From Oscillospiraceae bacterium (GTDB lineage Bacteria; Bacillota; Clostridia; Oscillospirales; Acutalibacteraceae), in assembly GCA_031268095.1 (NCBI GenBank), contig JAIRXU010000025.1:19055-83054 (forward strand): 64,000 bases of DNA, in the 5' to 3' direction. This document shows positions 22,248 to 31,300 of this stretch, piece after piece. The notes under the pieces were generated by a model. That model did no database searches. It worked only from the letters and a program-made list of their open reading frames with translations, and was not told where the DNA came from. How positions within the stretch are numbered: position 1 is the first letter of the stretch; each line of letters begins with the position of its first letter. The position numbers and the translations under genes were made by a program.

Positions 22248-23336
22248 ATGTCTATCCTCAAAAGAACCCTCGCGCCGCTGCTGGCCCTTGCCCTGCTGCT
22301 GTCCCTCTTCGCCTGCAGCCGGGCCGCCGTCCTCAAACCCAACCCGCCGCTGGTCCTGGGCGACAAATATCTGAACGAACTCGACTACGAACAGGCCCTG
22401 CTCCAGTTCGACGAAGCCATCCAGATCGACCCGAAAAATCCGCGCGGGTACTTGGGCAAAGCTGACGCGCTGCTGCATCTCGACCGCCAGGATGAGGCCG
22501 CCGCCGCGCTGGGCGCCGGCGCGAAGGCGACCCGGGCCGAGACCCGCGAGGCCCTCTCCGCCGCGCGGGCCGCCGCCGAAACATCCCCCGTGGACGGCTA
22601 CGTCGGCCTCGCGGAGGCCTACGAGAAACTGTCGCTGCGGAATATCGCGCTGGCGCTGCTGCGGCGGGTATGCGAGGAGCTGCCGGAGGAATCGAGGCTG
22701 AAGGCAGCGCTGGAGCGGCTGCTGACCGCGCCGGAACCGACCGGCGCCCCCGCGAAGACCAAGGCGGGCAAGGGCACAACCGAGGCCCCCAAAAAGAAGT
22801 GGCTGCTGGAGCGGGAAGACAGCTATAACGCCGACGGCAGCCTGATCTCCTACTATACGTTCCAATATGACGAGAACGGGAACCGAACCAGATATGAATG
22901 TTATTATTCTAGCGGCCTTTCTTTCTATGAAACAATTCAATACGATGCGAACGGGAAACAAGCCAGATATGATCAGTATTTTTCTGACGGCAGTCATTCC
23001 TATGGGACGTATCAGTATGACGCAAACGGGAACCAGGCCCGGTCTGATTTTTATTCTTCTGACGGCAGTCATACCTATAGGACGTACCAGTATGACGCAA
23101 ACGGGAACCAAACCAGGTCTGATTTTTATTCTTCCGACGGCAGCCTGGACTTCTACTATACGTACCAGTACGACGCGGACGGGAAACAAACCGGGTCTGA
23201 TACGTATTATTCCGACGGCAGGCACTCCTACACGACTTACCAGTACGACGCAAACGGGAATTGCATCCGGAGGGATCGTTACGATGCCGACGGCAAACTT
23301 ACCGGCTACTTCCTCTGCACCTACACCGAATCTTAA
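22248..23336 (+). CDS. Lipoprotein with TPR module and tandem YD-like repeats
   Basis: The 362-residue protein carries a lipobox signal peptide (LLLSLFAC, Cys about 24), so it should be anchored on the outer face of the membrane. Next comes a TPR-like module (about 33-165, LDYEQALLQFDEAIQIDPKN) shared with the proteins at 24284, 25328 and 28311. After a Lys/Thr linker come six or seven repeats of about 25 residues (consensus YQYDANGNQ-RSDFYSSDGS, about 200-355), like the YD/RHS or MORN-type strand repeats that build extended beta structures. The middle repeats are almost identical in DNA. It probably acts as a surface binding or scaffolding protein; no enzymatic motif is visible. Confidence 0.75.
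   Translation: MSILKRTLAPLLALALLLSLFACSRAAVLKPNPPLVLGDKYLNELDYEQALLQFDEAIQIDPKNPRGYLGKADALLHLDRQDEAAAALGAGAKATRAETREALSAARAAAETSPVDGYVGLAEAYEKLSLRNIALALLRRVCEELPEESRLKAALERLLTAPEPTGAPAKTKAGKGTTEAPKKKWLLEREDSYNADGSLISYYTFQYDENGNRTRYECYYSSGLSFYETIQYDANGKQARYDQYFSDGSHSYGTYQYDANGNQARSDFYSSDGSHTYRTYQYDANGNQTRSDFYSSDGSLDFYYTYQYDADGKQTGSDTYYSDGRHSYTTYQYDANGNCIRRDRYDADGKLTGYFLCTYTES
23001..23150 (+). repeat. Near-identical 75-bp tandem units encoding YD-like repeats
   Basis: Units 23001-23075 and 23076-23150 differ at only a few positions. More diverged units with the same 75-78-bp period extend from about 22848 to 23320. The in-frame period allows repeat-number change without breaking the gene. Confidence 0.85.
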
Positions 23337-23348
23337 GGAGGCCTCCCC

Positions 23349-24284
23349 ATGAAACTGATCAAATGCGGCAACACGCCGTCTCATTACTACGACGCCGACA
23401 AATACGCCGACTGCCCGCACTGCGCGAAGCTGACCGGGCCGGCGCGGCAGCAGTCCCCGGAACCGCCGCCGCCGAACTTCCAGCCGAGCGCGCGTTCCGC
23501 GCCGCCGGAACGGCCGGAAACGGAATCCCGCACCAGCTCTCTCTGGGCGGAGCCTCCCGCGCCGCCCCCGGCTCCCGCTCCCGCGCCGAGCGGCCCTGCC
23601 TGCCCCGCCTGCGGCGCGCCGCTGCGGGAGGACGCCGTATTCTGCGTCGAGTGCGGGAAGCGGGTAACGCCGGAACCTCCCGCCGCGCTGGCCTGCCCTG
23701 CCTGCGGAACGCCGCTGCCGGGGGACTCCGTCTTTTGCGTCCGTTGCGGGAAACGGCTCGACCCCGCCTTCGCGGAGGCTCCCGCGCCCGCGCCAGTCAT
23801 TCCTTCGACCGCAGCCCCCTCCCCTGCCCCCGCGCCCGCCGCGCCCTCGCTGCAATCCGCTGTTGACGCCGTCCGCACAGGCGGCGTCGACACCCAGGAC
23901 ATGAAAACCGTGGCATTTTATAACACTGCCCACGGCACGGAGCCGGTGGTGGGCTGGCTGGTCTGTACGCAGGGCAGCTACTTCGGCGAGGGCTTCCCCC
24001 TCAAAGCCGGGCGCAACAGCATCGGGCGGCAAATGGACAACGACGTCCCCCTGGCGCAGGAAACCACCGTCTCCCGCCGCGCGCACGCCATCCTGACCTT
24101 CGATCCGAAGCAGCAGGCGTTCTTCATCCAGCCCGGCGAGGGCAGCGGCCTGACGTACCGGAACGACGAGCTGGTCAGCGGCTTCACCCCGCTGCGCCCG
24201 TATGACACGCTGCAACTGGGCAGCGCGGCGTTCGTGTTCGCGCCGTTCTGCGGCGAACACTTTCGATGGGAGGATCACATCTGA
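23349..24284 (+). CDS. Zinc-ribbon and FHA domain protein (phosphothreonine reader)
   Basis: FHA domains bind phosphothreonine peptides. The 311-residue soluble protein has an N-terminal Cys/His knuckle (YADCPHCAKL), two zinc ribbons in tandem (CPACGAPL ... FCVECGK near 85-105; CPACGTPL ... FCVRCGK near 117-137), a Pro/Ala linker, and an FHA domain from about 200 with the signature GRNSIGRQMDNDV, then SRRAHAIL and a late LRPYDTLQLG. The conserved Arg, Ser and His of the phosphopeptide pocket appear present. It is placed between phosphatase and kinase genes, as expected for an adaptor that assembles in response to kinase activity. Its stop overlaps the next start by one base (TGATG). Confidence 0.88.
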   Translation: MKLIKCGNTPSHYYDADKYADCPHCAKLTGPARQQSPEPPPPNFQPSARSAPPERPETESRTSSLWAEPPAPPPAPAPAPSGPACPACGAPLREDAVFCVECGKRVTPEPPAALACPACGTPLPGDSVFCVRCGKRLDPAFAEAPAPAPVIPSTAAPSPAPAPAAPSLQSAVDAVRTGGVDTQDMKTVAFYNTAHGTEPVVGWLVCTQGSYFGEGFPLKAGRNSIGRQMDNDVPLAQETTVSRRAHAILTFDPKQQAFFIQPGEGSGLTYRNDELVSGFTPLRPYDTLQLGSAAFVFAPFCGEHFRWEDHI

Positions 24285-25273
24285 TGAAAAAGCTGATTTC
24301 CGGTCTCCTGCCCCTGGTCTTGCTGCTGTCCTTCGCGTCCTGCGCCAAGGCCTACACGCCCAAGCCCAATCCTCCGCTGGTGCTGGGCGAAAAATACCTG
24401 ACCGACCTGGACTACGAGCAGGCCCTGCTGCAGTTCGACGAGGCGATCAAAATTGACCCGAAGAACCCAAGGGGATATTTGGGCAAGTATGCTGTGCTGG
24501 AGTTTCTGGATCGGCATGCGGAAGCTGAGCGGGTGCTGCGGGAGGGGAAAAAGAAGGCTGCCGATATAGAAATGAAGGCTGTCCTGGACGCGGCGAGGGT
24601 TTCTGCCGAAGATGGCCTTGCGAGCGCCGTAGAAGTATACAAAGAGATGGGTTTCAAGGATTTTGCTTTGAAGCTGCTGAAAGTATGCATAGAAGTCTAC
24701 CACAGTGCCGAGCGCTTTGTGGACGCGCTTGCCGTGCTGACCGAAGAGCTGGGCGTGGAACCATCCGTTTCGGCGGCGGCTGCGGCGGTCACAACGGCGG
24801 CGGTGACAGATAAGAGGACAGAAGCGTCCACAACCACAGCAGCCACAACCAAAACCACAGCACCGGCCACCACAAAGACGACCACAACGGAGAAATCTGG
24901 AATTCGATTGGAGGATTTCAGCATCTGGGACATGCTCGCGGATGAGTTACGCAGTCTGCTTTCCAGCCATGCGACCATTCACACAAGGGAACAGGTTTGG
25001 ACGTATTTCACGTGGAACGACAGCACTGTTTCGCTCTACGGCGTCTATCCTGGCATGGACGCTACGCAGGCGAGGTCTCTTTTGGCGCAGCAAGGACGAA
25101 AAATTGAGGATGGCAAAACCCGATTGGGTCATGAGAAAATGACGTATTGCTTTACTGTTAGTAACCGCACCGATTATTCGGCTGACGGTTGGGCCACCAT
25201 CGACGTTGGATGGAATGAAGAAGCAGGACAAGTAAGCGCCATGACGTGCGAACAGGAGTTTACCGCTTGGTAA
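24284..25273 (+). CDS. TPR lipoprotein with Thr-rich linker and unknown C-terminal domain
   Basis: The 329-residue protein has a lipoprotein signal peptide (LLLSFASC, Cys about 21), followed by the shared TPR module (about 30-160). A linker of alternating Ala/Thr/Lys (about 163-205) follows, then a C-terminal domain that includes GVYPGMDATQARSLLAQQGRK (read as two parts). This last pattern resembles small substrate-recognition folds that recur in clostridial lipoproteins but I cannot name it. DNA of the signal peptide and TPR start is 98% identical to the next gene. The Thr-rich linker could be a substrate for the kinases, though it is predicted to lie outside the cell. Confidence 0.7.
   Translation: MKKLISGLLPLVLLLSFASCAKAYTPKPNPPLVLGEKYLTDLDYEQALLQFDEAIKIDPKNPRGYLGKYAVLEFLDRHAEAERVLREGKKKAADIEMKAVLDAARVSAEDGLASAVEVYKEMGFKDFALKLLKVCIEVYHSAERFVDALAVLTEELGVEPSVSAAAAAVTTAAVTDKRTEASTTTAATTKTTAPATTKTTTTEKSGIRLEDFSIWDMLADELRSLLSSHATIHTREQVWTYFTWNDSTVSLYGVYPGMDATQARSLLAQQGRKIEDGKTRLGHEKMTYCFTVSNRTDYSADGWATIDVGWNEEAGQVSAMTCEQEFTAW
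24323..24487 (+). repeat. 165-bp direct repeat, copy 1 (with 25367-25531)
   Basis: The region encoding the end of the signal peptide and the first TPR helices is repeated 1,044 bp downstream with three mismatches by my count. The near-identity at silent sites points to recent duplication or gene conversion, while the C-terminal halves of the two proteins share no similarity. Confidence 0.88.
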
Positions 25274-25327
25274 GCTAATGCGGGATACGTCTCGGTTACA
25301 AACACAACCGGAATAGGAGGCCACCCC

Positions 25328-26467
25328 ATGAAAAAATTACTCTCAATCGCCCTCACCTCCGCCCTGCTGCTGTCCTTCGCGTCCTGCGCCAAGGCCTACA
25401 CGCCCAAGCCCAATCCTCCGCTGGTGCTGGGCGAAAAATACCTGCTCGACCTGGACTACGAGCAGGCCCTGCTGCAGTTCGACGAGGCGATCAAAATTGA
25501 CCCGAAGAACCCAAGGGGGTATTTGGGCAAGGCCGACGCGCTGCTGCACCTCGACCGCCAGGCGGAGGCTGCGGCGGCATTGGGTAACGGCGCAAAGATT
25601 GTGCCGAAGGAGCAGCGCGAGCCGCTGCGGACTGCACAGGTTGAAGCTGAGAAGTCGCCCGTTGATGGCTACATAGGCCTGTCCTCTGCGTATGAAAAGC
25701 TTGGCTGGGTGGATATCGCGCTGGCGCTGCTGCGGCGCGTTTGCGAAGAATTGCCGGAGGAGAGCAGGCTGTTCAAGGCATTGGAGCGGCTGATGGACAT
25801 TCTGGATACAGAATTAACTGCTGTGTCAGGGGAAGCCACCGAAGCTTTCACCGGAGAGCCGGAGGAAATGCCGATTTCTGCGCAGGAACAGCGAGAGGTG
25901 GAGGCATTCATTCAGGGACACACCGCGAACATCAACCTTCATGATCTTTTCTCTCGCTATGCGATGAATGTTGACAAATTGAAGTCCGAGTGGATAAATG
26001 CGAATCTAGCATACGTGTCAGTTGCTTCCCCCGGCTTTGATGCTTCAGCAACCAGAAAATCATTCGAGGATCAGTGGACGGGTACTGGCCTTATTTCCAA
26101 TTCCAATATAAAAATGCGGGTTGATATTACGAGCGTCGCAAAATTTTCGCGCAAGGGACTGCGGCAGTTTATCTCAGCTTATCATGCGCAAGGCTACGAA
26201 GAGTTTTGGCAAGAATACAAGAATAAGTCCCCATACTCAGTAGCGGATTCTGTGTATGAATTTTATGAACGCTTAGTCCGTGTAATGTATGATTGTCGGC
26301 TACCGATTGACAGTGCAGATGTAGTTTATAAGGCGGTTTATAGCATCACAACGACCTATGACGGCAATACAACCACGAACAAGTTTACGGAATATATCGT
26401 GCACATGGACGGAAAGTTGCAACGGGTAATGACCGTAGATACTGTAAGTTTTGGAGGTATCTCATGA
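25328..26467 (+). CDS. TPR lipoprotein with unknown AT-rich C-terminal domain
   Basis: The 379-residue protein has the lipobox (LLLSFASC, Cys about 19), the shared TPR module (about 27-155), and a C-terminal domain (about 185-379) with Asp/Tyr-rich segments such as SVADSVYEFYERLVRVMYD. I do not recognise this last domain. The DNA of the C-terminal part is visibly richer in A and T than the TPR part, which suggests that the domain was acquired separately. AGGAGG precedes the ATG. Its stop overlaps the kinase start by 4 bases, so it is a likely partner of that kinase on the outer face. Confidence 0.7.
   Translation: MKKLLSIALTSALLLSFASCAKAYTPKPNPPLVLGEKYLLDLDYEQALLQFDEAIKIDPKNPRGYLGKADALLHLDRQAEAAAALGNGAKIVPKEQREPLRTAQVEAEKSPVDGYIGLSSAYEKLGWVDIALALLRRVCEELPEESRLFKALERLMDILDTELTAVSGEATEAFTGEPEEMPISAQEQREVEAFIQGHTANINLHDLFSRYAMNVDKLKSEWINANLAYVSVASPGFDASATRKSFEDQWTGTGLISNSNIKMRVDITSVAKFSRKGLRQFISAYHAQGYEEFWQEYKNKSPYSVADSVYEFYERLVRVMYDCRLPIDSADVVYKAVYSITTTYDGNTTTNKFTEYIVHMDGKLQRVMTVDTVSFGGIS
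25367..25531 (+). repeat. 165-bp direct repeat, copy 2 (with 24323-24487)
   Basis: Second copy of the signal-peptide/TPR cassette DNA. The copies lie in tandem genes in the same orientation, so recombination between them would delete or amplify one complete gene and yield a functional hybrid. Confidence 0.88.
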
Positions 26468-28296
26468 CCCGCTGCAACAGCTGCTTCGCCCTGCGCGGCG
26501 AGGAATTCGACGTTTGCCCCCACTGCGGCTACGTCCAGGGAGCGCCCGCCAAAGAGCTCTACCACCTCTATCCCGGCATGCGCCTGAACGGCCGTTATAT
26601 CGTCGGGCAGGTGCTGGGCTTCGGCGGCTTCGGGATTACCTACAAGGTCTGGGACACCCGGATGGAGGCCGTCCTGGCCGTGAAGGAGTACTACCCCAAC
26701 GGCCTGGTCAACCGGACGCCGGGGACGGCGGACGTGCGGCTGGTCGCGCGGGGGCACCAGGCGGACTTCGCCCACGGGCTGGAACGGTTCCTGGACGAGG
26801 CCCGCAGCATGGCGCGCTTCAGCGCCCATCCCAGCATCATCCATGTCTTCGATTTCTTTGAGGAGAACGGCACGGCCTACTTCGTGATGGAATATCTGGA
26901 CGGGATCAACCTCAACGAATACCTGCGCGGGAACGATATGGAGACCGAGGCGGCCGCAGGGATCGTCGAGCGGGTCTGCGACGCGCTGCGGGACATTCAC
27001 GCGGCGGGGATTGTGCACCGGGACGTCAGCCCCGACAATATCTTCCTTTGCGCGGGCGGCAGCGTCAAGCTGATCGACTTCGGCGCGGCGCGCTTTTCAT
27101 CCGGCGAAGCTGCCCTGCATACGATCATTCTGAAGCCCGGCTTCGCCCCGCCGGAGCAGTACGAGAGCATCAGCAAACAGGGCCCCTGGACGGATATCTA
27201 TGCCCTCGGCGCGACGTTTTATTTCATGCTCACCGGCGTCAAACCCGAAGAATCCAGCAACCGCAAAATTTCCGACGACCTCGCGCCGCCGAACGCCCTG
27301 CGCCCGGAGATTCCGGCGTACCTCAGCAATACAGTCATGAAGGCGATGGCTGTCGATATGCACCTGCGGTTTCAGTCTGTGGCGGATTTTCAGCAGGCCC
27401 TCCGGCGGGAAAAGAAGGTCCTCCTTCCCGCGCAGGAAAAGAAGCGGCGCGGCCGCCGCCGTCTGGCCGGTGTCCTCGCGGCGGCGCTGGCGGTGACTTT
27501 GGCGGGCGGCATTTTTTTCGCCGGCTGGAACCGGGAGCGCGTTGCGGAAACCTTGCCGGACGCGGCAATTTCCCTGTGGCTGCCCGGCGGTGAGGCGCAG
27601 GAACAGGCCGTCCGGGACGTTCTGGAAACCTTCCGCGCCAGCTTTCCCAACGTGACGGTGACCGTCAGCCTGTTCCCGGAAGCGGACTATGGGCCGGCCC
27701 TGGCGGCAGCCGCCGCCGACGGAAACCTGCCGGCGCTCTTCTCGTCGGACGGCGCGGGCGCGGACGTCCTGGCCAAGGCAGCGCCGCTGGACGCCGTCTT
27801 CGCGCAGATCAGCACAAGTGACGTGCAGTTCCTGCCGGAAAACAGCGCGGCTCTGCTGGCCCAAAAGCAGCTGCCCCTGGGCTTTTGCGCTCCGGCGGTC
27901 TACGAACACCCCGGCGCTTCCGGCGCCGGCGCCGCCAAGGAGGATTTTCTTTCCGGACAGACGGCGGAATTCCGCGGCAGTACAGCGGACTACGCCGATG
28001 TTCAGGCCGCCCTGCCCGCACAGTTCCTCCTGCATCCCCCGGACGGCGAAGCGCCGCTGGCGCGGTTTGGCGTGTACTGGAGCATCGGCTCCTGCAAAGG
28101 CGGTGAACTGCGCTGCGCGGAACGCCTGCTGCGCTTCTTCCTCAGCTCCAATGCCCAGGACCGCCTGCTGATTCAGTCCAGCGGCGGCTGGGTGCCGGTC
28201 AACAAAAAGGCTCTCGGATTGTTCTGCGAGGTTTATCCCGACTTCGACGGCTTTTTCCAGGGCAGCGGCCATTACCTATTTGATCTCAATACATAA
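26464..28296 (+). CDS. Transmembrane Ser/Thr kinase with zinc ribbon and outer solute-binding-like domain
   Basis: The 610-residue protein has an N-terminal zinc ribbon (RCNSCF ... VCPHCGY, residues 3-22) and a kinase domain (about 42-300). The latter shows the glycine loop LGFGGFG near 52, AVKEYY with the ATP lysine near 77, HRDVSPDN (His185) and DFG at 205-207. One membrane helix follows (about 336-357, AALAVTLAGGIFFAGW). The outer C-terminal part (about 368-610, ISLWLPGGEAQEQAVRDVLE) resembles a family 1 extracellular solute-binding protein, so the kinase may sense a sugar or other small molecule. The catalytic-loop lysine of HRDxKPxN is Ser. Neighbours include phosphatases, an FHA protein and further kinases. 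Confidence 0.85.
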   Translation: MTRCNSCFALRGEEFDVCPHCGYVQGAPAKELYHLYPGMRLNGRYIVGQVLGFGGFGITYKVWDTRMEAVLAVKEYYPNGLVNRTPGTADVRLVARGHQADFAHGLERFLDEARSMARFSAHPSIIHVFDFFEENGTAYFVMEYLDGINLNEYLRGNDMETEAAAGIVERVCDALRDIHAAGIVHRDVSPDNIFLCAGGSVKLIDFGAARFSSGEAALHTIILKPGFAPPEQYESISKQGPWTDIYALGATFYFMLTGVKPEESSNRKISDDLAPPNALRPEIPAYLSNTVMKAMAVDMHLRFQSVADFQQALRREKKVLLPAQEKKRRGRRRLAGVLAAALAVTLAGGIFFAGWNRERVAETLPDAAISLWLPGGEAQEQAVRDVLETFRASFPNVTVTVSLFPEADYGPALAAAAADGNLPALFSSDGAGADVLAKAAPLDAVFAQISTSDVQFLPENSAALLAQKQLPLGFCAPAVYEHPGASGAGAAKEDFLSGQTAEFRGSTADYADVQAALPAQFLLHPPDGEAPLARFGVYWSIGSCKGGELRCAERLLRFFLSSNAQDRLLIQSSGGWVPVNKKALGLFCEVYPDFDGFFQGSGHYLFDLNT

Positions 28297-28310
28297 AGGA
28301 GCGAACCGCC

Positions 28311-31300
28311 ATGTTTTGTATTGGCTGCGGGAAACCGCTTACCCCAGAGGACCTTTTTTGCCCTTGCTGCGGCGCGCAGAACCCGCCGCCGCAACCAATG
28401 CCCGGGCCTCCCCCTCCTCTGCTCCCCGTCAAGCGAACCTACGTCAAGTTTATCCTGCTCAACCTGCTGACGCTCGGCATCTATAAGCAGTATTACTACG
28501 CCTGCTGCATCCGGGAAATGAACGCCGCCTGCGCGGAAGACGGCGAGGAAACGCCTGGCTTTTGGAAATATTTTGGCTTATCTCTGCTTACCTTCGGTAT
28601 TTATGGGATCATCCACCAGGTCCAGCTGATGAAGCGAGTGGAAAACGCGGGAAAACGGTACGGGGTCAAGGTGATGTCCGCCGGGAAAAAAATGGCGATG
28701 CAGTACGGCGGTATCTTGGGCGTCGGCTTTCTGGAGGGGATCCTGTCCGTCCTTGTCCCGCTGATTGTGCTCGGCGCCAGAATCTATGACCCAGCTTCTG
28801 TCCTTCTGTTGACAGTCATTTTGATGCTGGCGGGAACGCTGCCCGGATTCATTCTGATTTTCATCAGCTCCTATCACTGGATTCACGATTTCAACGCGAT
28901 CAGCCGGGCATACAACCAGCGGGTACAGACGGGCTGGGCGCCCTCCCCCGCCCGGATCCCCGCTGGGCCGATCTATGCCGCGCCTGCACCGCCTGTTTCC
29001 GCGAACGCAGCGCCGGCGCCTTCCGCGCCGTTGGCTTCTGCGCCGCCCCAGCCGGCCAAACCCTCTGCGGGAGAGAAGCTGTCCCAGGCGGCGGTGCACG
29101 CGCGGCAGATCGGCTTCGCTCTCTGGGAGGCCGCGAAACCCAGGCTGCAATCGTTCCGGCAAGCTGTCCGGCAAACGGCCGCCGCCGCTTGGATCTGGAT
29201 CAAGCGCCACAAAAAGCCGGTGATCGCCGCGCTGGCGGCGCTGACCGCTGTTGCCGCACTCTGCGTCACCGGCGGCCTCGTTTGGCAAGCCCGGCAAGCC
29301 AAAAAAGCGGCGCTCAACACCGCCCCCGATTCTCCGCTGGTGCTGGGCGAAAAATACCTGACAGAGCTGGATTACGAGCAGGCGCTGCCGCAATTCGACG
29401 AGGCCATCCGGATCGACCCGAAGAATCCGCGCAGCTACCTGGGAAAAGCCGACGCCCTGCTGCACCTGGACCGCCAGCCGGACGCCGCCGAAGCCCTCGC
29501 CAAGGGCGCGCAAAAGACCGGCGATCCGCTGCTGACCGCGGCGGAGACCGCTGCCGGACAATCGGCTGCCGACGGCTACGTCGCCATTTCCAACGCCTAT
29601 GAAAAGCTGAACTGGGGCGACATCGCCCTGGGGCTGCTGCGGCGCGTAGCGAAGGAACTGCCGGACGAGGCGAAGATTATCGCCGCGCTGGAGCGGCTGG
29701 AGGAACTCTTCGGCGAAACCAGCCGCGCGCGGTGGGAAAAGGCGTACGCGTCGGTGCTGGGAACGCTCCGGGAGATTGTGGTAAGCCGGGATTGGGATGC
29801 CTTGGCGGCGGAGTTTTCGCCAGACGTCACCCTCAATTACGAACTTGATACAACTTCTTTCGGCTATGTTTTTCATGACCTCAACAAAGATTGTGTGGCA
29901 GAATTGATTCTCTCCTGCCGTCAGCAGGGGGATGATGTTCCGACGATCCGCGCCATTTATGTTCTGGAGAAAAATAACCCTGTCCAGCTTTGGACCGACA
30001 TGTATCGGATGGGGGGTTCTTTCCAGTCGTCAGGCGCTTTCCTGGAGGAAAATTACGCTGGTAGCGGGATGAGGACGACACAGCGCCTCCTCCTCAAGAA
30101 CAACCAGCTGGTATTTGACAAGGCTATCGAATCTCCCATGTGGGATATGCCACAGGAGTACCGCTACTATGAAGGTTCCTTTGACAACGGCATCGTTATT
30201 TCCGAAGCGAAATATAACGAACTCCAGAAGACGGAGTTCCGCGGCGGTGCGGAAGCCAAGTTTGCTTTCTTCCCCATTGAGGACTACCGGCCCAACGCGG
30301 CGGAGGAACAGGCATACGCGAACGTGCTGGGGCTCTATCAGGACATTGCGGCGAGCGGACGGCCGGGGCGCTTCGAAAGCGAAATGCAGGCCAGCCTCGG
30401 TGTTCTCGAGGATGCCGCATGTTATTATGCCTTCCAGGACATCGACAGCAACGGCGTCACGGAACTGCTGATGATCAAAAAGAACAATTACTATGACGGG
30501 ACGACGCGGAGCTCCATCTTTGGCGCGTATACGCTCGTCGGCGGCAAGCCGCAGGCAATGCACCTCCGGGAAAACAGCACGTACCCCGAATGCTACTGGG
30601 CGTCTTACGACGGCTACCTGGACGGCAGCGGCTTTCTGTATGTTTCCGGCTACGGAAGCAACACCAGCTTCAACTTCAAATTGCGTATCAGCAACCATGA
30701 TTTTGTGTGCGCGGCAAGCTACATTGCAGGTGGCTGGGCCAGCGGCGATCCGTCCTATGACGGTGACTGCCATAACCAGCAGGAATACGACAGCGGCATC
30801 AAAAATTGGCCCAAAGACAACGCCAAGGCCGGATTGACGTGCTATCCCATTGAGGACTACCGGCCCGCGGCGGAGGAAACGGAACGCAACACCACTGCCG
30901 CAGTGACCCTTGACCCCTCCTGGGTGATCGCGCCCGCTTATACAGCCGCCCATCCGTTCTCCGAAGGCCTGGCGGCGGTCAGCAAATCGGCGGAGTCTTC
31001 CTCCGGCGGCAAGTGGGGGTTCATTGACGAAAAGGGAACTTTGGTTATTCCGATGATCTACGGCGAGGTCGGGGATTTTTCGGATGGCTTGGCGCTCATT
31101 GCCATTGGAGAATATCCAAACACAAAATACGGTTATATCGACAAGACGGGCAAAACGGTGATTCCAGCCATCTACGACAACGCGCGGCCATTTTCCGAGG
31201 GACTGGCAGCGGTTGCAATCGGTAAAACGGAACTGCTAGAGTATCCAAAGATGCACAATACTTACGGAAAAATGGGATACATCAATACGCAGGGCAAAAC

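Noticed and set aside
22848..23320. CRISPR-like array
   Set aside because: The regular 75-bp repeats are in-frame coding repeats without spacers; no cas genes are in the window.
21768..24278. 836-codon open frame on the minus strand
   Set aside because: It is antisense to the second PP2C, lipoprotein and FHA genes, has no family features, and has the shadow pattern of GC-rich coding DNA.
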